DNA of 5,091 nt from the NCBI GenBank assembly GCA_016195505.1, contig JACPZN010000407.1, positions 1 to 5,091 of the forward strand, in the 5' to 3' direction. This document shows, piece after piece, positions 1-5,091 of the stretch. The notes beneath the pieces are model-generated. The model saw only the letters and a program-made list of their open reading frames with translations. It was not told the origin of the DNA and ran no database searches. How positions within the stretch are numbered: the stretch's first letter is position 1; every line of letters begins with the position of its first letter. The DNA is from Nitrospirota bacterium (lineage in GTDB: Bacteria; Nitrospirota; Nitrospiria; Nitrospirales; Nitrospiraceae). The position numbers and the translations under genes were made by a program.

Positions 1-1
1 C

Positions 2-79
2 CAAGAGCGCAGCCAAATTCCTGCTAAACCAGCGCCCATCATCGACAAGGATTATCTGCAGAAGCGGGGATTGATCTGA
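2..79 (+). CDS. Possible C-terminal end of an upstream gene (partial)
   Basis: An open frame enters from the left edge and ends with TGA at 77-79. It encodes 25 residues ending in IIDKDYLQKRGLI. The charged, lysine-rich tail with a short hydrophobic end reads like a normal protein C-terminus, but a second plus-strand frame (from base 3) is also open over almost the same stretch, so chance is not excluded. No start, domain or motif is visible and no function can be assigned. No convincing terminator hairpin follows the stop. Confidence 0.3.
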   Translation, partial: QERSQIPAKPAPIIDKDYLQKRGLI

Positions 80-316
80 AAGGTTTCTTTGTTGAGGATA
101 GCTGTGCAAATCATCCAGTGCTGTGGCGATTTTGATCTTGCCCCTTTCCCGAGCTAATCTTCATGAGGAGGGAGCGTTCTAAATTTCAGCGCGTAATCGC
201 GCAATGTTCCGGCGCGACAAGAAGAATGTCATAGAAATTGGCTGCAACGGATCAAAAGGCTAGTTCAGAGGCAACTCGTTGGTGCGTTGTATTTGTTGCA
301 AAACAAGGAGCATGAG
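80..316. other. Intergenic leader before the DUF1348 gene
   Basis: I see no gene here. The stretch carries a small hairpin, GCGCG-TAAT-CGCGC at 189-202, and an A/T-richer segment just before the downstream gene. I could not find a convincing -35/-10 pair. TTGGCT at 238-243 has only a poor -10 match (TAGTTC, 261-266) at 17-base spacing. The promoter of the 317-796 gene probably lies in this stretch, but I cannot place it. Confidence 0.4.
305..310 (+). promoter_or_regulatory. Ribosome binding site deciding the ATG at 317
   Basis: AAGGAG lies six bases before ATG 317. This favours that start over the in-frame TTG at 287, which has no Shine-Dalgarno sequence, and over the out-of-frame ATG at 312. 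Confidence 0.75.
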
Positions 317-796
317 ATGAGTGGCAATCAGCAGGACCGTCCACCGTTTCCACCCTTCACTCGTGAAACCGCCACGCAGAAGGTGCGGATGGCCGAAGAC
401 GCCTGGAACACGCGAGATCCCGAGAAGGTGTCGCTCGCATATACCATCGACAGCACATGGCGCAACCGGTCTGAGTTTTTCTCGGGGCGCGAGGCGATTG
501 TGCAGTTTCTCAGGCGCAAATGGGCGAAGGAACTCGACTACCGCCTCATTAAAGAGCTCTGGGCCTTCGACGGCGCACGCATCGCGGTCCGTTTTGCCTA
601 CGAGTGGCATGATGACTCGGGCAGTTGGTTCCGCTCCTACGGCAACGAGAACTGGGAGTTCGACGAGCATGGTCTCATGCGGCGGCGGATCGCGAGTATC
701 AACGATTTGCCGATTCAGGAGTCGAATCGCAGGTATCGCTGGCCGCTGGGCCACCGTCCGGACAATCATCCCGGACTATCTGCACTCGAGCTCTGA
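317..796 (+). CDS. DUF1348 family protein (NTF2/SnoaL-like fold)
   Basis: The 159-residue product matches my memory of the highly conserved DUF1348 family, small single-domain proteins of the NTF2/SnoaL-like alpha+beta barrel superfamily, usually about 150-160 residues. The predicted protein is therefore full length, soluble and cytoplasmic, with no signal peptide or membrane segment. Family hallmarks visible are PPFPPFTRETATQKVRMAED at residues 9-28, WNTRDPEKVSLAYT (30-43), WRNRSEFFSGREAIVQFL (48-65), the central RKWAKELDYRLIKELWAF (67-84), FAYEWHDDSGSWFRSYGNEN (93-112) and RRRIASINDLPI (122-133). The family has no firmly established enzymatic role, although the fold often binds small hydrophobic ligands. 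ATG 317 is preferred because AAGGAG sits six bases upstream. The gene stands alone on the plus strand, and its last 21 bases overlap the end of the convergent membrane-protein gene. Family assignment is strong; the function is unknown. Confidence 0.9.
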   Translation: MSGNQQDRPPFPPFTRETATQKVRMAEDAWNTRDPEKVSLAYTIDSTWRNRSEFFSGREAIVQFLRRKWAKELDYRLIKELWAFDGARIAVRFAYEWHDDSGSWFRSYGNENWEFDEHGLMRRRIASINDLPIQESNRRYRWPLGHRPDNHPGLSALEL

Positions 797-1036
797 GATG
801 TTAAACCGCGAGGTCCTACATGACTGATTCTGGGCGGAGGTGCGGTAGGCGAAGTAGAATGTGAGGCCCGCGAGTGCTGAAACAATATGCCCCACGCCAA
901 GCTGAACATCAAAGCTCAGCGGGCCGACGTAAGTCTTGTAAAGTTGCAGCGGAACCAACGGCAGGGTCACTGCCAGAGCAAGGCCCACCATAGTCCGTCT
1001 TGGATATATCGGCTCGGCAGGTTTTCTCATCCCCAT
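776..1036 (-). CDS. Small two-helix membrane protein, copy 1 (paralogue of 2545-2766)
   Basis: This 86-residue hypothetical protein has two predicted transmembrane helices, about residues 16-33 (MVGLALAVTLPLVPLQLY) and 45-64, joined by a short loop containing YKTYVGPLSF. Basic residues before helix 1 (RKPAEPIYPRR) and after helix 2 (YRTS) suggest that both ends face the cytoplasm. It is a clear paralogue of the 2545-2766 product: about 45 of 69 aligned residues are identical, including EPIY, RR, LALA, LQLYK, YVGP and SAQNQ. This conservation shows the frame is real. The start is uncertain: ATG 1036 and ATG 1030 are both possible, and only a weak GAG/GTGGGG-like site precedes them. The last 15 or so residues (from CRTSRF) are absent from copy 2 and are partly encoded opposite the end of the DUF1348 gene. 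I do not recognise a named family, and the function is unknown. Confidence 0.75.
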   Translation of the reverse strand: MGMRKPAEPIYPRRTMVGLALAVTLPLVPLQLYKTYVGPLSFDVQLGVGHIVSALAGLTFYFAYRTSAQNQSCRTSRFNISELECR

Positions 1037-1162
1037 TTTCCCCACTCTCACGCGAGCACTTGACACTAGCCTCAGTCGTTTGTCTACGAATCTACGGGCC
1101 GGATCGTATCTGAATCTTGTGTTGGGATTGAGAGTGGCTCTGCGCAACTCACGAAGGAAGGG
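1037..1162 (-). other. Leader region of membrane protein copy 1
   Basis: These 126 bases between the terminator hairpin and the small membrane gene contain no coding sequence I can support. They hold a 9-base perfect inverted repeat on the plus strand, CCACTCTCA at 1042-1050 and TGAGAGTGG at 1129-1137. In the minus-strand transcript its distal arm would cover the weak ribosome-binding region just before ATG 1036. A TACGAT -10-like hexamer is present on the minus strand, but without a matching -35. Confidence 0.35.
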
Positions 1163-1190
1163 AGCCGGGCTCCTGCACGGGAGCCCGGCT
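1163..1190 (-). terminator. Hairpin terminator candidate behind the beta-roll gene
   Basis: A perfect 11-bp GC-rich stem (AGCCGGGCTCC at 1163-1173 with GGAGCCCGGCT at 1180-1190) closes a six-base loop, 14 bases past the stop codon of the 1204-2109 gene. On the minus strand it is followed by CCCTTCCTTC, which is pyrimidine-rich but not a clean T-run. It may therefore be a weak intrinsic terminator or a stabilising 3'-end structure. The plus-strand exit has no T-run, so the direction is read as minus. Confidence 0.6.
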
Positions 1191-1203
1191 GTTGGCAAGG
1201 CGA

Positions 1204-2109
1204 TCAGCAGCCGAGGCAAACCGGGCTCCCCTGGATCGGGGCGAAGGAGTAGGTTGTCGTGCTAGAATTGCCTTGACCGCCATACACAGTAGAGGATGGA
1301 CCGCTTGCGGTGTTTTGACCGCCACCCAGGACGCTGGAGTTTGATCCGCTGGCAATGTTCTGCTCGCCGCCGAGGATGGCAGCGTACTTTTCGCGGATCC
1401 AGTTTTGCGAGCCGAACACAAGCCCGCCAGACGAGCTGAACGCATTCATCTCGCCCCCCACCAGGTTATGCGAACCGGCACGGTTAAGCCCCACCCCGTC
1501 CGTTCTGAGTTCGTTATACCCGATGATCAGGTTGCCCAGGCCAGTGGTATCCACTGTTTTGTTTGAACCGCTCTGTACATGAACATTCACACCCTTAAAA
1601 ATGATGTGTGGGCCGTTCACACCATTCCTCTGATTGAGATCGATCGAAACATAGTTTTCCAGACCTGGGACACCGCCACCGCCTGTCGGCCTGCTTTCCA
1701 AAACGGCGATTCTCGCTTGAAGGGTCGTCAGTTGTGCCTGTGCGGCCTGAAGCGAAGTGAGAAGTGTGGAGTTCGTGCTCAAAAGCGAGGTCATACTGTT
1801 CTCTAAGGAGGTGACTTTCGCTTGGAGCGATTCTGTGGAACCGGTTGTCGTGCCGCCACTGTTGTGCTGGTGGTGTTTCATTCGCTCCCGAAGCTCGGCA
1901 ACGCGTTCCTTCATGTCCTGGATTCGCTGATGATCGATCAGCCGGTGGCCAGATGCGTTTATATTGGAATCGGTCGCCCACGTCTGGCTCGGTCCTGAGA
2001 GGATGGCCAAGGCCATGCAGCTTGTGAGAATGGCTCGCAGAGAGTAACTGCTGAGACTCCTCTCCATGAGTGTGACACGTGATGCATCACGTGAGAAGTT
2101 CTTGCTCAT
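1204..2109 (-). CDS. Secreted coiled-coil protein with YadA-like beta-roll repeats
   Basis: The 301-residue product starts with a signal peptide: a basic N-region, a hydrophobic core around residues 26-39 (AILTSCMALAILSG) and a likely cleavage after SQTWA at 45. Two helical, coiled-coil-like segments follow, about residues 57-80 (RIQDMKERVAELRERMK) and 92-139 (leucine-spaced, ending LTTLQARIAVLESR), separated by a Gly/Thr linker. After a Gly-rich hinge comes GPHIIFKGVNVHVQSG (166-181) and GLGNLIIGYNE (190-200). The C-terminal third consists of about 14-15-residue repeats with the pattern LGG-xQN-xASG (for example residues 244-256, 259-271 and 274-281), typical of the YadA-head left-handed beta-roll. 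The order signal, coiled coil, NGPHxIFxGxNVHV block, GG-N-ASG repeats matches a family of hypothetical exported proteins I recall from myxobacteria and related phyla. The role is probably surface or extracellular and possibly adhesive (inference). There is no outer-membrane anchor domain, and the chain ends in CLGC. ATG 2109 is chosen for GGGAGG nine bases upstream; ATG 2067 is an alternative. Confidence 0.85.
   Translation of the reverse strand: MSKNFSRDASRVTLMERSLSSYSLRAILTSCMALAILSGPSQTWATDSNINASGHRLIDHQRIQDMKERVAELRERMKHHQHNSGGTTTGSTESLQAKVTSLENSMTSLLSTNSTLLTSLQAAQAQLTTLQARIAVLESRPTGGGGVPGLENYVSIDLNQRNGVNGPHIIFKGVNVHVQSGSNKTVDTTGLGNLIIGYNELRTDGVGLNRAGSHNLVGGEMNAFSSSGGLVFGSQNWIREKYAAILGGEQNIASGSNSSVLGGGQNTASGPSSTVYGGQGNSSTTTYSFAPIQGSPVCLGC
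2076..2093. repeat. Perfect 18-bp palindrome
   Basis: CACGTGATGCATCACGTG reads identically on both strands. It lies 17 to 34 bases into the beta-roll gene if ATG 2109 is the start, or 9 to 26 bases upstream if translation begins at ATG 2067. As RNA it can fold into a 7-bp stem with a TGCA loop; as DNA it resembles an operator for a dimeric regulator. Confidence 0.85.
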
Positions 2110-2544
2110 ACCGGTACCCCTCCCTTTCCTTACTGTGTTGCTCCGCTCACTGCGCCTAGGCTGTTTTGCTAGGGTCGCCATGAGAACGGGATGTGGCGGT
2201 TTCCAGGTCTCGTAAGCGCAAAGGATGTGCCGCCTCGGTTCTACAATGGTTTAGCCTGGCCCGTTTCCTGCTATTGTGGTGGCTGTTCGAAGAGAAAGAG
2301 GCACAAAATGCATCCCTTTTGCCGAAAAATGGACGAATAGCTGGATGACTTGACCAAGGCAGGGGCGGGTGGTGGCCGACGGGATAAAATGAGGGAGAAT
2401 AGAATAGCAATCCTAATAGGTAAGACTGCTGGACGTGTTTGGCTATGGTAAAAGGTTTCTTCGATTATCCGAAGTAGCTTCAGGCTCTGGCGAAACTAGA
2501 ATCATGTAAGGTATTTCTTCAAGTGATGAACAGCCCCACTTTCG
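2110..2544. other. Long non-coding stretch upstream of the beta-roll gene
   Basis: No gene is supported in these 435 bases; the frames present have unnatural compositions and no ribosome binding sites. The right part is the 3' side of the acs-membrane protein unit, and the left part is the leader of the beta-roll gene. Structures seen are the CCTAG...CTAGG inverted repeat (2155-2159/2169-2173); GGATGTG repeated at 2189-2195 and 2223-2229, where GGCGG (2195-2199) can pair with CCGCC (2230-2234); and a small hairpin CTTCG-ATTATC-CGAAG (2459-2474). None has a T-run, so I cannot place a terminator for the acs unit. No confident promoter was found either. Confidence 0.5.
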
Positions 2545-2766
2545 CTACGGCTGGTTCTGGGCGGAAGAGCGGTAGGTGAGATAAAGTGCGATACCCGCGA
2601 GTACAGAGAAGGCTAACCCCACCGCAAGTTGAGTGCCGAAACTGATGGGTCCGACATAGACCTTGTAGAGTTGCAACAGGATCAGCGGCAGGACTATGGC
2701 CAAAGCAAGGCTCACCATGTGCCGTCTCAAGTATATCGGCTCGCCTGGTTTTCGTGCGTCCCTCAA
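2545..2766 (-). CDS. Small two-helix membrane protein, copy 2, coupled to acs
   Basis: The 73-residue product has two predicted transmembrane helices, about residues 17-34 (MVSLALAIVLPLILLQLY) and 46-65 (QLAVGLAFSVLAGIALYLTY), linked by KVYVGPISFG. Positive charges before helix 1 (RKPGEPIYLRR) and after helix 2 (YRSS) suggest cytoplasmic ends. It is about 65% identical to the 776-1036 product over 69 residues. Translation starts at TTG 2766: GAGGAG lies eight bases upstream and is formed by the last two sense codons of acs, and the gene begins only five bases after the acs TAA. No other start fits as well, since the next ATG would remove the conserved N-terminal block. The close spacing implies co-transcription and translational coupling with acs. 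The topology resembles the small proteins (YjcH/DUF485 or DUF4212 type) found near acs and symporters elsewhere, but their motifs are not visible, so I leave the family open. Confidence 0.82.
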   Translation of the reverse strand: MRDARKPGEPIYLRRHMVSLALAIVLPLILLQLYKVYVGPISFGTQLAVGLAFSVLAGIALYLTYRSSAQNQP

Positions 2767-2771
2767 GTTAC

Positions 2772-4661
2772 TTACTCCTCAATGGTCGAGATATCGCCGG
2801 GGTCTTGACCGAGCTCTTTTGCTTTGAGGACCCGTCGCATGATTTTTCCTGACCGGGTTTTCGGGAGTGAGGAAACGATGTCAATTTCAGACGGGACACC
2901 GATTTTCCCCAACTCCTTCAACACCTGATCTTTGATCGACTTGATCAGCGCCGGGCTTTCCTGTTCTCCTTGTTTCAGGATGATGAAGGCCTTGATGGAT
3001 TCACCGACGGTCTTGTGCGGTTTACCGATGACGGCGGCCTCCGCGACCGCATGATGGCTGACCAGCGCACTTTCTACTTCTGCGGTGCCGAGCCGATTGC
3101 CGGCGACTTTAATGACGTCGTCCGCTCGGCCCATGAACCACATATAGCCGTCTGCATCCTTGTGGCAGATGTCGCCGGCGGCATAGCAATTCGGAATGGT
3201 GTTCCAGTAGGTCTTGTATCGTTCCGGATCTTTATAAATGGTGCGCATCATGGAGGGCCATGGTTTCTTAATGACGGCAAAGCCGCCGGCATTTGCGGGT
3301 AAGCTGTTGCCTTCGCGGTCAACCACATCTGCTTCAATACCCAGGAAGGGCTTCGTGGCCGAGCCGGGTTTGAGTGGCACGGTGGGAAGGGGCGTGATGA
3401 GGATAGATCCCGTTTCCGTCTGCCACCAGGTGTCCATGATGGGTTTGTCCCCTCCGGTCACACGATGAAACCATTCCCAAGCCTCCGGATTAATCGGTTC
3501 ACCCACGCTGCCAAGAATGCGGAGCGTCGAAAGGTCAAACTTTTTGGGCCAGTCCTCGCCATAGCGCATAAGCAGGCGGATCGCGGTGGGGGTGGTATAG
3601 AAGATTGATACGCCGTAACGCTCGATCAAGTCCCACCAGCGGCCCGGGTTCGGATAGTCCGGCTTGCCCTCCGCCGTCAGTATCGTCGCTCCATTGAGTA
3701 GCGGACCATACACGATATAGCTGTGGCCGGTGACCCACCCTGGATCGGCAACGCAGAAGTACACGTCGTCGTCTTTCAGATCGAACACATATTTTGTCGT
3801 CGTGTAGGTACCGACCATGTAGCCGCCGTGGACATGGACGACGCCCTTTGGTTTGCCAGTGGTGCCTGAGGTGTAAAGAATATACAGCGGCGTTTCGGCA
3901 TCTAACTGCTCCGCTTCGCAGAGAGCCTTCTCACCTTTCACCCACTCGTTCCAATCAATTTCTTTTGGCGCGGACAGAACCGGACCTGGATTCTGGCGGC
4001 GCACCACAATCACGTGGTTGACGGTGGCGCATGTTTTGAGCGCCTCATCCACGACCGGCTTTAAATTGATGACCTTGCCGCGATCATACCCGACATCGGC
4101 GGTGACCACCACCTTGGCTTCGGCGTCATTGATGCGGTTTGCGAGGGCCGGGGCACTGAAGCCAGAATAGACCACGCTGTGGATTACACCGATCCTCGCG
4201 CAGGCCAGCATGGCGACAATTTGCTCGGGAATTTTCGGGAGATAGATGGTCACGCGATCACCCTTCCTGAGTCCGAGCTTTTTGAGGGCGTTGGCGCAGC
4301 GATTCACTTGCCGGTACAGTTCGCCGTAGGTGAAAACGCGCTCCTGATCGTTCTCACCCACCCAAATCAGCGCGACTTTATTCTTACGCCAGGTTTTGAC
4401 GTGGCGGTCCAGACAGTTGTAGGCAATGTTGCAGGTAGCGCCGACAAACCATTTTGCCCAAGGATAGTCCCACTCGAGAACCTTGTTCCACGGAGAGAAC
4501 CACTCGAGTTCCTTGGCGGCTTCGCTCCAGAAGGCTTCGGGATCGACGATGGATTTCTTGTATTCGGTCTCGTAGTCCTTAATATAGGCGGCAGCTCTTG
4601 TTTTGGCGGTTGGTTGGTAGGTTCGACTTTCCTTTAAGAGGGTTTCGATCTTTTCACCCAT
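2772..4661 (-). CDS. acs: Acetyl-CoA synthetase (acetate--CoA ligase, AMP-forming)
   Basis: This cytoplasmic enzyme of the ANL adenylate-forming superfamily converts acetate, ATP and CoA to acetyl-CoA, AMP and PPi through acetyl-adenylate. The 629-residue product is near the usual length (about 630-660). Visible in order are the N-terminal ACS domain with WFSPWNKVLEWDYPWAKWF (54-72); the phosphate-binding loop YTSGTTGKPKG (263-273); WVTGHSYIVYGPL (309-321); GSVGEPINPEAW (384-395); DTWWQTETG (410-418), whose tryptophans shape the small acetate pocket; YAAGD (493-497); the hinge GRADDVIKVAGNRLGTAE (511-528); and the C-terminal PKTRSGKIMRR, in which K606 is the catalytic lysine that is acetylated to switch off Acs in enteric bacteria. 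The pocket tryptophan argues for acetate over longer acids. ATG 4661 is supported by AAGGAGGT nine bases upstream. It is the first gene of a unit with the small membrane protein, and it diverges from the caspase-like gene. Acs can serve acetate assimilation or recycling; which applies here cannot be told. Confidence 0.97.
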   Translation of the reverse strand: MGEKIETLLKESRTYQPTAKTRAAAYIKDYETEYKKSIVDPEAFWSEAAKELEWFSPWNKVLEWDYPWAKWFVGATCNIAYNCLDRHVKTWRKNKVALIWVGENDQERVFTYGELYRQVNRCANALKKLGLRKGDRVTIYLPKIPEQIVAMLACARIGVIHSVVYSGFSAPALANRINDAEAKVVVTADVGYDRGKVINLKPVVDEALKTCATVNHVIVVRRQNPGPVLSAPKEIDWNEWVKGEKALCEAEQLDAETPLYILYTSGTTGKPKGVVHVHGGYMVGTYTTTKYVFDLKDDDVYFCVADPGWVTGHSYIVYGPLLNGATILTAEGKPDYPNPGRWWDLIERYGVSIFYTTPTAIRLLMRYGEDWPKKFDLSTLRILGSVGEPINPEAWEWFHRVTGGDKPIMDTWWQTETGSILITPLPTVPLKPGSATKPFLGIEADVVDREGNSLPANAGGFAVIKKPWPSMMRTIYKDPERYKTYWNTIPNCYAAGDICHKDADGYMWFMGRADDVIKVAGNRLGTAEVESALVSHHAVAEAAVIGKPHKTVGESIKAFIILKQGEQESPALIKSIKDQVLKELGKIGVPSEIDIVSSLPKTRSGKIMRRVLKAKELGQDPGDISTIEE

Positions 4662-4670
4662 GGCAGGCGC

Positions 4671-4678
4671 ACCTCCTT
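4671..4678 (-). promoter_or_regulatory. Strong ribosome binding site of acs
   Basis: The minus strand reads AAGGAGGT, nine bases before ATG 4661. This is a full-length match to the anti-Shine-Dalgarno sequence and fixes the acs start. Confidence 0.85.
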
Positions 4679-4708
4679 AATCGACTAAGCCCACTGACAG
4701 GATAGGCA

Positions 4709-4737
4709 ATTATGGAGAAAGGTGGGCGTCCCTGCAA
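4709..4737 (-). promoter_or_regulatory. Candidate sigma-70-type promoter of acs
   Basis: On the minus strand TTGCAG (4732-4737) is separated by 17 bases from CATAAT (4709-4714). The -10 matches the consensus at five of six positions and the -35 only in its TTG. This would start transcription about 40 bases before the acs ATG. A short inverted repeat, TACA-TT-TGTA (4741-4750), abuts the -35 and could be a regulator site, but it is too short to be sure. Confidence 0.35.
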
Positions 4738-4820
4738 CCATACATTTGTACGGGACAGAGGACCTCCGTGTGTTCCTTCACACCATTCGGGACACGCCGC
4801 TGGACTCCAAGCTGGATTCC

Positions 4821-4850
4821 TTGACAGGTATTGAGGACCGAAGGTAGGCT
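4821..4850 (+). promoter_or_regulatory. Weak promoter candidate for the caspase-like gene
   Basis: A perfect -35 hexamer TTGACA (4821-4826) is followed after 18 bases by TAGGCT (4845-4850), a poor -10 with three of six matches. If used, the transcript would begin only about ten bases before the start codon, leaving a very short leader. This is a speculative call based only on the -35. Confidence 0.22.
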
Positions 4851-4865
4851 GACTTGGAGCCGATG

Positions 4866-5091
4866 ATGAGAACCCTGCCCGAATCCATGCGACAGTTTCT
4901 TAGGATCTTCAGAATCACCGTACTTTTGTTAAGTGGTTCATTCAGCCTGATTCCTTCCAATACCCTATCGACCGCTCAGGCCCAGTTGGGGAAGCCCGAA
5001 GGCCTCTATTACAAGTCCTGGGCGATCATTATTGGGATTGAAAACTACGTGCTGGCGCCAGCCATTCCCGGGGCCGGGCCTCGCCATCCGC
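4866..5091 (+). CDS. Exported caspase-like protein (peptidase C14), N-terminal part
   Basis: The frame is open from ATG 4866 to the right edge, giving 75 codons. Residues 1-39 form a signal peptide: basic N-region (MRQFLRIFR), hydrophobic core around 18-30 (TVLLLSGSFSLIP) and likely cleavage after STAQA. The mature part begins with YYKSWAIIIGIENYVLAP (48-65). This is the first beta-strand signature of bacterial caspase-fold proteins, in which a (W/R)A-hydrophobic-IGI-x-x-Y motif precedes the caspase core. The catalytic His and Cys would lie beyond the window, so activity cannot be judged. Known bacterial exported caspase-like proteins often carry extra binding domains downstream. GGAG at 4856-4859 favours ATG 4866 (six bases away) over the adjacent ATG 4863. 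The gene diverges from acs, with about 200 bases between them. Assignment rests on a short N-terminal motif, so it is moderate. Confidence 0.62.
   Translation, partial: MRTLPESMRQFLRIFRITVLLLSGSFSLIPSNTLSTAQAQLGKPEGLYYKSWAIIIGIENYVLAPAIPGAGPRHP

Noticed and set aside
260..769. 169-codon minus-strand open frame opposite the DUF1348 gene
   Set aside because: It is the shadow of a conserved gene, and its residues are not protein-family-like.
2110..2181. ATG 2181 as an earlier start of the beta-roll protein
   Set aside because: It would put 24 mostly polar and basic residues in front of an already long signal-peptide N-region, and it has no Shine-Dalgarno sequence, whereas ATG 2109 has GGGAGG nine bases upstream.
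2200..2330. Minus-strand GGCTAAACCATTG resembling the 3' part of c-di-GMP-I (GEMM) riboswitches
   Set aside because: The required upstream GGGCAAACC and GGACGCAAAGCC elements are not at the right places; only a loose GGCAAAAGGGATGCA lies far upstream, and no tetraloop/receptor is evident. A covariance search with the GEMM model would settle it; a significant hit would overturn this rejection.
2156..2410. Minus-strand open frame of 84 codons upstream of the beta-roll gene
   Set aside because: The composition is His/Ser/Arg/Pro-rich without a fold-like pattern, there is no ribosome binding site, and the frame crosses the expected promoter/leader of the next gene.
4179..4637. 152-codon plus-strand open frame opposite acs
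   Set aside because: It is antisense to a strongly conserved acs coding region and mirrors its codon bias; there is no recognisable protein and no supported start.
4710..4745. Short minus-strand leader peptide (11 codons) upstream of acs
   Set aside because: The nearest GGAGG is 17 bases from its ATG, too far to serve, and its codons overlap the candidate promoter, so it would probably not be transcribed.

Overview
The window (about 55% GC by eye) looks chromosomal and comes from a Gram-negative-type bacterium. I think a Nitrospira-like or deltaproteobacterial lineage is most plausible. The reasons are an exported protein combining a coiled coil with a YadA-like beta-roll, an exported caspase-fold protein next to acetyl-CoA synthetase, and strong Shine-Dalgarno sites. 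This is a judgement from gene flavour, not a database result.

Layout, left to right. Positions 2-79 may hold the last codons of a plus-strand gene that begins outside the window. A plus-strand DUF1348 (NTF2/SnoaL-fold) gene lies at 317-796. Its 3' end overlaps, tail to tail, a minus-strand gene for a small two-helix membrane protein (776-1036). Next on the minus strand, behind a strong hairpin terminator candidate (1163-1190), is a secreted coiled-coil/beta-roll protein (1204-2109). A non-coding stretch of about 435 bases follows. Then comes a second, clearly paralogous two-helix membrane protein (2545-2766), which sits five bases downstream of the minus-strand acetyl-CoA synthetase gene acs (2772-4661). 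Across a roughly 200-base divergent promoter region, a plus-strand exported caspase-like (peptidase C14) gene starts at 4866 and runs off the right edge.

How the genes may work together. The best-supported unit is acs plus its small membrane partner. They have the same strand, a five-base gap, and the partner's ribosome binding site is formed by the last two acs codons, so translational coupling is likely. Acs activates acetate to acetyl-CoA. The role of the partner is unknown. Its two-helix layout recalls the small proteins that accompany acs and acetate/solute symporters in other bacteria, but the sequence is not a recognisable member of those families and no symporter is in view. The second copy of the membrane protein lies beyond the beta-roll gene, so the two copies flank that gene. 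The DUF1348 and caspase-like genes have no evident functional link to the rest.

The points most worth a second look are the paralogous membrane-protein pair and its coupling to acs, the perfect 18-bp palindrome at the start of the beta-roll gene, and the beta-roll protein's odd Cys-containing C-terminus. No CRISPR array, tRNA, rRNA, transposase or phage gene was seen.
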